A stretch of 64,000 nucleotides of DNA from the NCBI GenBank assembly GCA_963920575.1, contig OY986965.1, forward strand, positions 30,622,007 to 30,686,006, given 5' to 3'. A program made the position numbers and the translations under genes. The notes under the pieces are model-generated. The model saw only the letters and a program-made list of their open reading frames with translations, was not told the DNA's origin and ran no database searches. Every line of letters starts with the position of its first letter. Position 1 is the first letter of the stretch. The DNA comes from Narthecium ossifragum (lineage: Eukaryota; Streptophyta; Magnoliopsida; Dioscoreales; Nartheciaceae). Below are positions 13,221 through 26,653 of the stretch, one piece after another.

Positions 13221-14087
13221 CTACTTAACCTTCGGCCGACCTCCAAGTCTTAGCTCAAGATCTAATTCCTCGACAGGACAAGGGCTAAGTTTGATTACCT
13301 CTTCAGAGATGAATTTTTGTTCGATGGCCGAGCTTTTCACAAAGAAGGGCAAAACTGAGTCATGAGTTCTTCTTCTCTTGCCTCCGATGCCCTTCTCATC
13401 CTCATCTTCTTCTTCTCTCTGTATCCGAGAACCCATCAGCCCTAACCTCCTCTTCTCTCTCCCAAGCTTAAATTCAGGCCATGGATCTTTCAGGGATAGA
13501 GTGGAATACAAAAGGGATTCCTTTTGGTTTTCTTGATTGTTAGATGGAGAGTAGGAAGGAGAGAATATGATGTGCTTGCTTATGTTTTCTTGGGCTGATG
13601 CTACTGATGATGAAACCCTACCTGAGGCAAGATTAGGGTTAGGGTTATGGGGGTTGCATAGGAGCTGAGTGGAGAGCTGGCTGGGTGGGCATGGTGCTCC
13701 CAATGGTGTAAAAGGATCGACATGGTGATCGCGGCGATCATCTTGGCTTTCGCTTGTGGGGCTCGAAGGTTGCTTGAGCCTTGCGCGGTCCCTCCGGTGA
13801 ACATTCATGTGGCCTCCGAGAGCTTGAGCTGATCGGAATTCTCTTCTACAAAAGCTGCATGTATAAGATCTGGGAGGCCATATACAACCCCCCAGCTGGC
13901 CGGAGGAATCCTCGGCGAAAGCTTGCTCCTCCCACGATTCGTATGTACTAGAGCCAGCAGCGGCCGGAGTCCGGGAGCTGATCAGGTGTGGCCTCCCAGT
14001 GAGGCTCCTCTCCCACGTCCAATACCTTGTTTGCTCCATTGCACTGTGCATGGATGAAGGAGATCCCAGGGAGCTAGGCATGGTCAA
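13221..14087 (-). CDS. C2H2 zinc finger repressor, ZFP10/SUPERMAN-like
   Basis: Intronless frame of 288 residues. The motif MEQTRYWTW at residues 17-25 is typical of the ZFP10/ZFP11/LATE branch. The single finger spans residues 75-97 (C77, C80, H93, H97) as [20 protein letters not shown], with [12 protein letters not shown] after it. That stretch is almost identical to [21 protein letters not shown] around residue 220 is probably nuclear localisation sequence plus a conserved box, and the protein ends with the EAR motif LDLELRL at 275-281. It should act as a nuclear transcriptional repressor of growth or floral boundary programmes. Met17 (14039) could be the true start, since homologues begin there. 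The other SUPERMAN-clade gene lies 8.4 kb away on the same strand. Confidence 0.9.
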   Translation of the reverse strand: MTMPSSLGSPSSMHSAMEQTRYWTWERSLTGRPHLISSRTPAAAGSSTYESWEEQAFAEDSSGQLGGCIWPPRSYTCSFCRREFRSAQALGGHMNVHRRDRARLKQPSSPTSESQDDRRDHHVDPFTPLGAPCPPSQLSTQLLCNPHNPNPNLASGRVSSSVASAQENISKHIIFSPSYSPSNNQENQKESLLYSTLSLKDPWPEFKLGREKRRLGLMGSRIQREEEDEDEKGIGGKRRRTHDSVLPFFVKSSAIEQKFISEEVIKLSPCPVEELDLELRLGGRPKVK

Positions 14088-14923
14088 ACTTATGGCAGCT
14101 TATTCGGTGGATATAACTGGAAGAAAGCATCCCTATCTTATTTGATGACATCAAAGGCATGCTAGAGAATCTATAATTAAAGAGACAGATAAAAAAAAAA
14201 TCCCCCCATCTAGAAAGTTTTTATGGTAAAGTGCTCTATATATGAAGGGTAGCCTATATATCCCTAGAAATAAATATCGGCTCAACTCCCACAGAATGTT
14301 TTCTTTTGAGTCTTTAAGCAAACGTATGGTGGCACTCATTTGATGAGAAGAAGAGTATAGATAGGTCCCAGCTAGTGGCTGGTCTGATTAGGTTAGGGAC
14401 AGTTCCAAAAGGAATACAGGGCCTACACCTAACCACCACCCTGATGTTCCTTTTACTGGGCCACATTAATATATATATGGCTAGCTTCCAGTACTGTTTG
14501 GCAGGACTCAGTTTGATTGCACTTAACACTTCTTGTCTGATACAGGATAAAAAATTTGGGACTCTTAATATACACATAACCACCACCCTCATGGTACGTT
14601 CACAGGACCACACATAATATATGGTTAGCTTAATTTGATTGTACTTCTACAGGATAAATAACTTTTGGCAAGCTTTAATATATATATATATGCACTATTA
14701 GCTATAGTAGTTAAAGATTTATGTTTCAAATATATAGTTGGTGATGATTGAACTTGAACCCGGCCGGCACACATAATACTAGAGAAGACTTAGGCATGAT
14801 GATGGCCAGTGTCAAGACTGCACTCCATCAGTCATCTTTTTAGAATTAATGGATGCATGGGAGAGAAGAGACGATGATGTGAACACGTGCCAAAGACCCC
14901 CCACCCCCACCACACACACACAA

Positions 14924-15003
<80 letters not shown>

Positions 15004-16012
15004 GACATATTTCTAACAACTTTATGGGCTCATTCTGTTGATCAAGAAGAGGTTAATGAATCAAGAAATGGAGTAGCTTGTGCTGCCGTCCTTCATGAAA
15101 TCATGCATTAATTGGGAATGTGATTGACGTTCTTTAGTCGTCTCTTAAGAATTACGTACGTCAGAAGACCGCTCCCTCAAATTAATTAGTTTATTGGGCT
15201 TGATTTTTTTAATTAACAGATCTGACTAGCTATCTTAGCCAGATTGCTAGTAACATTCTTCTAAGGGGCCATAACTAGCAATTTGATCCTATGATCACTC
15301 TGAAGAAGTTTCAATCTGAGAAATATGGATCCCCCACACTAGCTAGTTTGTTGTGGGAAATGAAGAGGGATGGCACCTTCTTATCATACCTTAATTATTT
15401 GCTGATACCCTACAAAAAGGAAAGGATAGACTTGTTGGTGTTACGTGACAAACACTTAGTGAAGACTTCTTATCATACTTGTTGCTGATACCCTACAACA
15501 AGGAAAGAAAAGAAATCACTGATGACTTGGAAACAGTTTAGTCACACGTAGAATATTACCAAGGGACATGAAACTGGCCCACTGGGATATTGAATGAAAT
15601 ATATTAGGAATAAGGTACACTTAGCATAACAATCGATCAGCATATTCTATGTACCCACTTGATTAAAATGCTCCCCCGTGATCAAACTCATACCTTAATC
15701 TGAGATTGTGATTGTGTTTACTTCATTGATCTTCCAATATCATTTTGGCTTTTACTCGTAGATTAGCATTCTTACTCAAAGCTCAAAGTTCAACATTTAT
15801 ATAGGAATTATTACCTTTTTGCCGGGAGTATGCATAGCATCACCTCTGCAAGTGATGCAAAAGAAGAAGAGAGTTTGCAATATATAATTGTGCTTATATA
15901 TAGGTGATAATAGAGGGATATGATGTATTATACTAATACTTCTTTTCTTCACTCCATTGGATCTTCTTCAATTCATCGACTGAGTACTGACATAGGTGTT
16001 AGTTTAATTCTT
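14088..16012. other. Intergenic upstream of the ZFP10-like gene
   Basis: No gene is supported. An imperfect direct duplication of about 150 bp lies at 14420-14690, marked by TAACCACCACCCT and TACAGGATAAA in both copies. A CA run and a 75-bp TA tract follow at 14910-15001. A short local duplication (TTCTTATCATAC...GCTGATACCCTACAA) sits at about 15380-15500. Confidence 0.5.
14927..15001. repeat. (AT)n microsatellite
   Basis: About 37 AT units, preceded by a C-rich and CA-repeat stretch. Confidence 0.95.
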
Positions 16013-16522
16013 GGGTAAATTACACTTTTAGACCCTATGGTTTTGGTCAAGTTTCGTTTAAGGTCACGGGTAGTTTCAAAACTTTAAAATAAAACCTTGA
16101 TGTTTGGATTTCGTTTCAAATAAGACCATGGGCATCAACACCGTCATGCCGGTTGATGACAAATGAGTCACGACAAATGGAAAGAGCCAATGTTGTCGAA
16201 ATCGCCGACCAATATGGCTCTGAATAGGTTTATTGGTATCCGATGCTTGATTCTTACTAATCGAAGCCTCATTGTGGAAGAACTTCGCAAGCTGAAGAGG
16301 GCCATCAAAGGAGGACGAAGAGGGCCGTGTAAACCCTAACCCCCGATGCCAGTGGCGGTTAAAGGTTAAGACGGAAATGGGTCACGTATTATGATGGCAT
16401 CGGTGCCCAGAGCCTTATTTGAAACAAAATCCAAAAGTCAGGATTTTATTTGAAAGTTTTGAAACTACAAGACATTAAATGAAATTTGACTTAAACCACA
16501 TGTCCAAGACTGTAACTTACCC
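16013..16522. mobile_element. Long-TIR element, MULE-type MITE
   Basis: The first approximately 132 bases (from GGGTAAATTACA) are repeated in inverted orientation at the other end (to TGTAACTTACCC), with scattered mismatches but the same order of motifs (TTTCAAAACTTT, GGATTTCGTTTCAAATAA). Such long terminal inverted repeats on a small non-coding element are typical of Mutator-like MITEs. No clear 9-bp target duplication was found. The middle 250 bases have no recognised product. Confidence 0.65.
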
Positions 16523-17677
16523 TTTAACCCATTTTGGTTTGGGGTTTAGGCCCATTCTTATCCCCAAACGGAATGGGGTTAAGAGGGGTTAAAGTCATTT
16601 TTGGGGTAGCTTTTCTCTCTCACTTACATTCATCGCTAACATTGATTTACGAGGAATCTCGTGAAACCTTCAAAACTAAAGTTGTAGATCTTTGAGCCTA
16701 CTTTCAGATCCCATTTATTTTATAATTTCTCTGATTTTTAGACGAATTATGGTGATTTATCTTGTGATATGCGATGGGACTGGTCTGAATCCGCATGACT
16801 AGTGGGATCGATCCCAAGCTGGTAGCGGAAGTATTCTTAGCCCTTCTTGGTGGGTTTTGAAGTTTCTTTTGATCCGATTTTTGGGAAAGATTTTTTTATC
16901 AATGATTTAAGTTAACATGCTAGTTTATCATGAATTTGAAATATTTATGAAATTTTTAGCTAATTGGTAAGTTTCTTGTTATGATGTATATCAAAATGAT
17001 AGCATACTTTATATATCCCTTATATATATTAGACTCATATATGGGGTCGAGTCCTATGAATAAGAGATGTTATTAACTGAGGTGTGATGACCATCGGAAA
17101 TATGTAGAATAAATGGACCGAATGTGTGCCCTATATGTTTTTACATGTATGGTTATTCGTTGATTTGTTGTTTAACCCGTTGTGGTTGCCGCGTTGCGCC
17201 GGGAGTGATAATTTAAATATTATATATTTTATACACTTTACGTACAAATATTTGAATTAACCTAATAATTAATTCAAATATTATAATCTTAACCCATGAG
17301 CTTACCCACTATTATAATATTATATATTTTATACACTTTACATACAAACATTCGAATTAACTTAATAATTGATTCAAATATTATAATCTTAACCCAGTAG
17401 TTTGTCCACTATTATACTATTATATATTTTATACATTTTACATTTCTTACCATTATCTCAAGTTTAACCCACTAACTTAACCCTGTTTTTGAACCAAACG
17501 CCAAGTGGATTAAGCTTATCCTCATTTATTATCTCCACTTTCTTAGCTCTAAGCCCCTTAATCCTATTCGTCTTGACCCCTTACTTATCATCATAAGCTA
17601 TCCTTACTTTTTTACCACAACCCCCACCCCCCCCCCCCCCCCCCCCAACCTAAAACCCCGGACCAAACGGGCTAAAT
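16523..17677. mobile_element. Terminal-inverted-repeat element directly abutting the MULE-type MITE
   Basis: The left end TTTAACCCATTTTGGTTTGG and the right end, read in reverse as TTTAGCCCGTTTGGTCCGGG, are similar over about 28 bases, so they form imperfect terminal inverted repeats. Inside are a piece resembling the large LTR at 47115 (AGAATAAATGG.CCGAA.GTGTGCCC at about 17103-17135), a 100-bp tandem repeat (17221-17450) and a 20-base C run (17627-17646). No transposase is seen. The superfamily is not determined. Confidence 0.45.
17221..17450. repeat. 100-bp tandem repeat, about 2.3 copies
   Basis: TATATATTTTATACA recurs at 17221, 17321 and 17421, giving an exact 100-bp period. Copies also share ATTCAAATATTATAATCTTA and a CCCACTATTATA-like block. 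Confidence 0.85.
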
Positions 17678-19527
17678 CTTTTGAATACTTTATCCTTGGC
17701 TTAAAAGTTTTTAGAGTACCCATCATGTGGAATTGAATGTGTGTCTGGGTATCAATCTTGAAAGGTGTCTATGTTATCTATGCATAAAAAAGGAATAATT
17801 ACAGCCATGTTGATTCTCTCTTAATTTTAACATGCATATATGCATGGGTTGCGTGGTTGGCATCAATTGGATTTCTCTCTCATAAGCATTGGGCAAGCCC
17901 AACAATGATTGTGTGTAGTGACTTATAACAAGGGAATGATTAATTAGGTATTATTACGATAGATGGATGCCATGATTAGTTAGCAGATTCATCGTACGTG
18001 TATGAATTGATTAATGGATAAGCACAATTCATAGCAGGGATAATCTTCGGATATTTCTTTGATGCGTAGAAACATTCAGATAACAACAAGAACATCGCAT
18101 ATTTAATATCAGACGAATCTTTCAACATGATCTGCTCAATCCAAAAGCAGACTCATCGTGCATGTAGAGTACTCCATGGCAGATGTTTAGAATGAGTTAA
18201 TGGTCAATGTTCCAACGAAGTTTAATGCAAAATAATACGAGTTGATCGATAAAGAATGATTATAAATTAAGCAAGTTTGAATTCAAAGTTTCAGCAGACA
18301 ATTAAACATCGAGGAAATGCATCAATATATGGAATAAAGAAGCTTAGATACATAGTATAGGTTCAATACCTAACCCCCCTCCAACCATAAACAGAACCCA
18401 TGTCATGCTATAGCCGTTCAATCCAAAAGCGTTCATAGAAGAAGATGAGTTTATTATTTTTATCTCAACTTAACATGTACTTAGGCATGGTTATTGCCTT
18501 CCAAGAGAATTAGAACAAAACTTGTAGTTGCCCTAGACTTGCGTTTGATACGAGAACAAATTATTCTGAGTTAATGGATTTTGGAGCTAACAAAATTGAA
18601 ATATGAAGTAGGGAAAAGTGAGAATAAAGTAGTAATGATTACTTTAAATAAAAAAAAGTAAAGTGATATTAGTAGGTGGAACGAGGATAAATGGATAATG
18701 ATTACTTGGAATAAAAAAAAAATTTAAAAATAATTATGAGAATAAGGAGGTTATTCCCATACCAAACATGAGCTATATATAGAGTTTAGCCCCCCTCAAC
18801 CCCCAAGAAAAAAAAAGGTTAGAGTGAAGGCGAGCTTATATATTTGTATGTCAACTTAACACCTACTTAGACATGGTTATCGGTCTTCCAAGAGAATTAG
18901 AAGAACACTTGTAGTTGCCCTAGAGTTTAGGACGAAGGCCCCCCAGGATTGACGTAGGGTACGGCCTTAATTCCAAATCTCAGTTAGATATTGAAGTGAT
19001 AGAGAGCTCAGTTTGTCAAACAAAGATCTTGCTAAGATTAACCTCCTGGAGCACATAATGTCAACTCTGGCGACTGCTATGAGTTTGGTCTGTTTCTATT
19101 CGTAGCAGGTCAGTCCCATGGTTTTCCCATACGAATTCTAGATATTGAACCATGACTATGATGATTATGTCATAAGATAAGATACTTTAACGTCCTTCCA
19201 TTGTCATGGATCATCTCATTGACTCAGGTCAATATGTTATAAATTTAAGTTAATTTAGATCAAGGCGGTGTGACTAAGTGACTTGTGCACTAACCAGGTC
19301 AAACTATATATGTGGAAGAGGGGAAAAAAAAGGAGGAAAAGCAGTAATCTCGATATATATCGGGATTTATGACATAGAGGACGAGTAAATGGGCCGTTTG
19401 AAAATTTTCAGTGAGGTCCAAGAAGAGCCCAACTTTGGAGTCTATACATTTGATACGAAGGTTTTTTAAAATTTTAATTTTTTAATCTATTTTTATAGCA
19501 ATCAAAAATCGAGTAGGAAATCCAATC
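17678..19527. other. Intergenic, including a MITE between two 74-bp direct repeats
   Basis: A MITE-like element of about 230 bp (18541-18771) shares TTATTCTGA and GGATTTTGGAG motifs with the piece at 9311. It lies between two diverged 74-bp direct repeats (18464-18537 and 18851-18924), each ending GTAGTTGCCCTAGA. The last few hundred bases before 19528 should hold the promoter of the first SDR gene; no clear TATA box was identified. Confidence 0.5.
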
Positions 19528-22458
<2,931 letters not shown>

Positions 22459-23641
22459 ATAACCCTTTAGAGGTCGTCTGGAAGGAGGCCATTTTCCAGG
22501 AAAATAATAACAATAAACAGACCTGCCATATGTGGAGAACTTCTGAATTGGGCTTGATGCGCCTTGGCTTTTATTACTGCTAGAAATTCTCAAAAACAAT
22601 AATGTAAATGATCTGGAAACTTTCAGAACAGGAAGTATAGGCGCACTTATTGCTCCTGAAACCGTGTGCTTCAAGTTAAATATCCCCAAACTGATAATTG
22701 CTGCCAATCAGTCGATGGTATGGAATCACGAAAACAAAAGCGAACAAATATACCCAATATGCAAAACCTACGGTAATAACGGGCCGGCCCAGTTGACAAG
22801 CCTCAGCCTACGTCCTTAGCTGGGCCTCCTGGGGCCGGGCCGGCGTCAAACTAAGGAGAGTCGCGCATTGATTTGCTCCAATGCCTGGACCGGGCCTGGC
22901 CGGGGATTCTCGGTTAGGAAGTATTTTCAGGATAAAGAAATGAAAATAAATAAATGAAAAGATTTAATATTATGTGTAAATGCCAATAAATAAATGAATA
23001 GATTTAATATTATTTGTAACCATAGTTTGGGAAAGCCATGATATGAAGGATCAAATAGTTCACTTGCGTGTGGCCTAGTTTTCCTTTGTAGGTTTTAATG
23101 TAGGTAGCTTGTTGATGTAACCAGGGCGTTGTGCCCTTAGCCTACGGGCTTATCTGCTCAAAAAAAAAAAAAGAGTTGGAGAAAATAATGGATGACAAGG
23201 GTGAGAAGAGCAGACTCATGGAGAGCTTTCTAGGGTAGCTACATCATATGTTAATTCCACACTCAGGTGTAAAAACCCTTTTTCCCCAGACCTCTGTTTC
23301 CTTTCTTCCTTTATAGCTGATTTCATTCTTGAATTGGTCCTCGAACGTGATTGAGTTGTGAGCCAGAACGTTGAAAATAAATCAATTAGACAGTAGAAGT
23401 AGGTTAGATGTCTCACTCGTACAGCAAATTACAAGAGGGATTGGCCATTGGAGAGACCAACTAAAACACAAATCCTATCTGCGCTGTCTTTAGGATAACC
23501 ATCAAGAGAAATGGAGTCTAGCCCATTTGATTATGCTCATCTCATCACTCATCAACACCTTCTGTGCTTCTTGCATGTGACGCGTCATTCCTCGACAAGT
23601 TTTTCTACGCTTAATTATGACCCTTTTTTCCTGTTTCTTGA
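22459..23641. other. Intergenic, downstream of TRL-1
   Basis: The 3' UTR of TRL-1 is followed by a GGCCGGCCC-rich transposon-like patch (22780-22920). A LINE 3' tail lies at about 23100-23175 (CCTTAGCCTACGGGCTTATC plus a run of A). No gene is supported. Confidence 0.5.
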
Positions 23642-23745
23642 TGAGAAAAGATGTAGACCATGCATGTTTCGTCATCAGCATCTATCTATCTATCTGTATA
23701 TATATGAAGTACCTAGCCCATACCATTTACATATCAGCCAATAAG
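23642..23745 (+). promoter_or_regulatory. Putative promoter of orphan first exon TRL-2
   Basis: A TATA-like TGTATATATATG lies at 23695-23706, about 40 bases before the ATG. The block is partly duplicated upstream of orphan exon TRL-3: GAGAAAA, GACCATG and CATCTATCTAT occur in the same order in both. That the promoter was copied with the exon is read from sequence; activity is inferred. Confidence 0.4.
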
Positions 23746-23867
23746 ATGGAAGATGATAGAGAGAGTAGCTTCAACACCAGCAGCAGCAGCAACAAGGGAG
23801 ATATGCGAATGCGATGGTCCCTTCGCGAAACCACAGCCTTGGTCACCGGAGGAACCAAGGGCATCGG
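23746..23867 (+). pseudogene. Orphan first exon of a tropinone-reductase-like gene (TRL-2)
   Basis: From the ATG at 23746, 40 codons plus two bases encode a Ser/Asn-rich leader and [19 protein letters not shown], the SDR cofactor-binding start. An intact GT donor follows at 23868. The exon ends after two bases of a codon, exactly like exon 1 of TRL-1 and TRL-4. No exon 2-5 sequence follows before the next exon 1 at 24721. Either it is the remnant of a duplicated gene, or it is an alternative first exon spliced to exon 2 of TRL-4 at 26909, with which it would be in frame. The open frame and intact donor favour keeping the second option open. Confidence 0.6.
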
Positions 23868-24558
23868 GTACGCAAGCTAAGCTAGCATAGCATGCATGTG
23901 TTCTCTTGTCCATCTATCTCGTACTCTTAGATTTGCCACTCTCTATCTTATGTTGTGTTCTCTTTAGAAAACCTGCAGTAATAACAAGACAAGTCCAAAA
24001 TATGGTCCTAAATTTGTCATGTAAGGCATTTGCCCCCCTTAACTTAAGGATAAAAGACTTAATTAATAAAAAAATTCCAAAATATAGCCCGTCCAGGGCG
24101 ATCGCTGGTTGGCAACCCAGGCCTTTCCTACATGGAATAGTAGGCCATATCTGGGTCGGGAGGGGCCAAGTTGGCCCAGTAAGGAACTTGTAGCCCTTGT
24201 TTGAGAAAACAGCTATGTAGGAAAGTAAAAGAGGTTATTCCTGAAGAACCAAAACAGTTGATGAACCCTAGTGGAAATCTTAATTAACGCGTCTCCCTCA
24301 CCGAAGAGTCGGAGGAGGAGACAAATAAAAAAGTGGCATCAGTCTGCATCCAAAAGAAGGAGCGTTAGGCCTTCGAAAACGACCAGCCTGTGACCACATT
24401 GCAGTTGATCGAGAGCCCTCTTAATTAGCTCTATATCTTACTCCAATGCGTCAAGCACCACATATATTACGATGGCGTACTTGAAACAGACACTGCTATA
24501 TCCACTAGATTAGAATCTCCTTCTTAAAAAATAAAAATAAACATAAAAATCTATTTGC
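23868..24558. other. Spacer between the two orphan exons
   Basis: No exon 2-like sequence (CATGC..T.GT...GAATT) is seen. It contains a stretch of transposon-like, GGCC-rich DNA around 24100-24190 and AT-rich filler. Confidence 0.5.
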
Positions 24559-24720
24559 GGAGAAAATATGTCGACCATGTTTTATCAACATCTATCTATA
24601 TATATAAGAACCTATGCGTCGCACTTGTTGATAAGCTAAATTCTCTGGTAGCCAACGTACCAATAATTAGCACCGGAGACAATTGCTAGAGAGAGTAGCA
24701 CCACCACCACCAGTCGCAAA
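24559..24720 (+). promoter_or_regulatory. Putative promoter and leader of orphan first exon TRL-3
   Basis: Duplicate of the block before TRL-2, with a TATA-like CTATATATATAAG at 24596-24608. The leader then runs about 110 bases to the ATG at 24721. In frame with that ATG, the ancestral N-terminal codons (AGA GAG AGT AGC ACC ACC) are still readable from 24688. The original start seems to have become ATT or been shifted. Confidence 0.4.
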
Positions 24721-24788
24721 ATGGGAGAGAGCCGATGGTCCCTCCGGGAAACCACAGCCTTGGTCACCGGAGGAACCAAGGGTATCGG
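24721..24788 (+). pseudogene. Orphan first exon of a tropinone-reductase-like gene (TRL-3)
   Basis: Encodes MGES followed by [19 protein letters not shown], ending two bases into a codon at an intact GT donor (24789). Over the shared 56 coding bases it differs from TRL-2 at three sites, all silent (CTT/CTC, CGC/CGG, GGC/GGT). No body exons follow before TRL-4. As with TRL-2 it may be a duplication relic or an alternative first exon of TRL-4; joining to 26909 would keep the frame. The shorter N terminus results from use of an internal ATG after loss of the ancestral one. Confidence 0.55.
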
Positions 24789-25749
24789 GTATGCAACAAG
24801 CATGCATGTCTCCCTATTCATATATGTATATATCATTCTTATATAGGAGCGTGGTTATAAATTAATCTTTAGTTGTCCTACTGGCATCCTATATGGCAGG
24901 GTTTATCCTTTGTGGCTACTGATGTGGAGGGGGTAATAGTGGAGAAGGGTGGAGTTAGGGGGATTAGTGGGGAGTTATGAGGGAGGTGAGGGGGAGATGG
25001 TGGTTACCTTGCCATGTGACAGGGGGTTTGACTAGTATATATATATACACATATATTATAAATCACTCTCCAGGCAGACAACTTTGGAGTCCTTTTGTTT
25101 CGCCGATTTGCTACTCTCCTAGCGCCTTGCATGGACCTTCCACTCGCCGTTACTTTTATATGCGGCGTCATTAGTGACGAAAGAATTTAATTAGCAGTCA
25201 TCATTGGCTGCATTTCTCACATGAAAACAACCTTTGAGAAAGGGGACTACGTACGCGCGTGTGTCAACAAGCTTAATTCCTTTGGTCAGCATAGCTCACA
25301 TAATCCTGCTGCATGCATGTGTCTAGCTTGTCTTATTATTGATTGGTATATATCACATACAGATTTCGATGGTCATTTCTGGCGGGCGGGAGCTATAAGG
25401 TTTTTATTTAGAGATAACTTAAACATAATTACATAACTCAAGTCGTTAGCATCCAAATGGTGGTAATGGGTTGGTTCCCATATATTGCATCCGTCATCCA
25501 TGACATCATATTACATTGGCATATCTAAGCAGGTCTTCGATCGGCTGCTCTCCCTTTTGTCCTTTTCGAGCTTTAAGTTTGGTAGCTTTCATTCGTTTAC
25601 GAACGTGATCCTATTTATTATTGAAAATATCCCTTTCAGCGTTGGTTTTCTCTGTCAATATTAGGCCATTTTTGTCGAGGATAATTATTCTATCTGTTTT
25701 TAACTCAACACACCAAACTTTTCAAAATTCCCCACGATACCCCTTTTAT

Positions 25750-25978
25750 GGTGGTGGTGGTGGTGGGCGGTGGTGGCAGTAATGGCAACAGCCGGAAGGA
25801 TGGTGGAGGAGATGGATGGCTACGACGGGGGCGATGGTGGTGCGGTGGCCGTGGTAGTTGAGGGGGTAAGAAAGAGGGTGGTGGTGGTGGAGGTGATGGG
25901 TTGGTGGTGGGCGGCGTCGCTAGTTGCGGTGGTGGTGGTTGAGGGGGTGGGGTGGTGGAGATGGGGTGGCGGCGGCGT
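25750..25978 (+). repeat. GGT-rich minisatellite-like tract
   Basis: Long runs of GGTGGTGG and GGGGTGG on the plus strand, with almost no C. Open frames through it are low-complexity and not supported as protein. Confidence 0.8.
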
Positions 25979-26315
25979 GTAAGGGGTATTTTAGGAAAAC
26001 AAAATGAAACGTGTTGCAGAGATTAGAAAGTGTGATGTAGATAAGCAGCATTAGGGTAATTAATTATTAATTCCCAAAATATTGTGTGCAGTTTGACGAA
26101 CAGAAAAAGAAGATAGGGAGAGAATGAGAGGTTCTTCTAGATTAAGTTTTCATTTTTAGTTGTGTATATAAAAGGAAAATTATCTTTTTTTCATGAAAAA
26201 AAGATAAAATGAAAGTTATAACCTTTTGCTTCCCCATAATAAGTTATATAAGACGCATAAAATTAATTTCTAAAATTAGGAAATACATGTATGATTTTTG
26301 AATATGGATATTTTA

Positions 26316-26372
26316 ACATGACAAATGCAGTCTAGATCACCAAAAAAAAAAAAAAAAAACATGGCAAATGCA
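26316..26372 (+). mobile_element. Minimal 5'-truncated retroposon insertion
   Basis: ACATGACAAATGCA (26316-26329) is followed by about 12 bases, a poly-A run and then ACATGGCAAATGCA (26359-26372). The two 14-mers match at 13 positions. This is the pattern of a target duplication around an insertion made of little more than a poly-A tail. Confidence 0.6.
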
Positions 26373-26653
26373 TTCCAGCAATTAATGGACTTGCCCACAT
26401 TCATTGAATATGTTTAAATATGATGGGCATGTTACATTTAATTCCAACTATATATTCCAATACAATTAAGCACCTCATTATTTAACTAAAAATATTTCCA
26501 AATGTGGTGGGCACGTGCTTAAAAAATCAAACCTGACTTTGACTTATTTGCACCGATCGGAGACACGAAGTCCAACCGTCCTTTATCCAAATATTTTCTA
26601 CATAAATGGATGTATGCACAACCACTGGATGACGAGCAAATTAAGCGAGAAAC

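Larger units (their letters stand above)
24789..26653. other. Spacer between orphan exon TRL-3 and TRL-4
   Basis: No SDR exon is recognisable. It holds a strongly G-biased GGT/GGTGG repeat at 25750-25978 and a minimal retroposed tail with target duplication at 26316-26372. The last 100 bases are the presumed TRL-4 promoter and leader, with only a weak TATA-like ACATAAATG near 26600. Confidence 0.5.
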
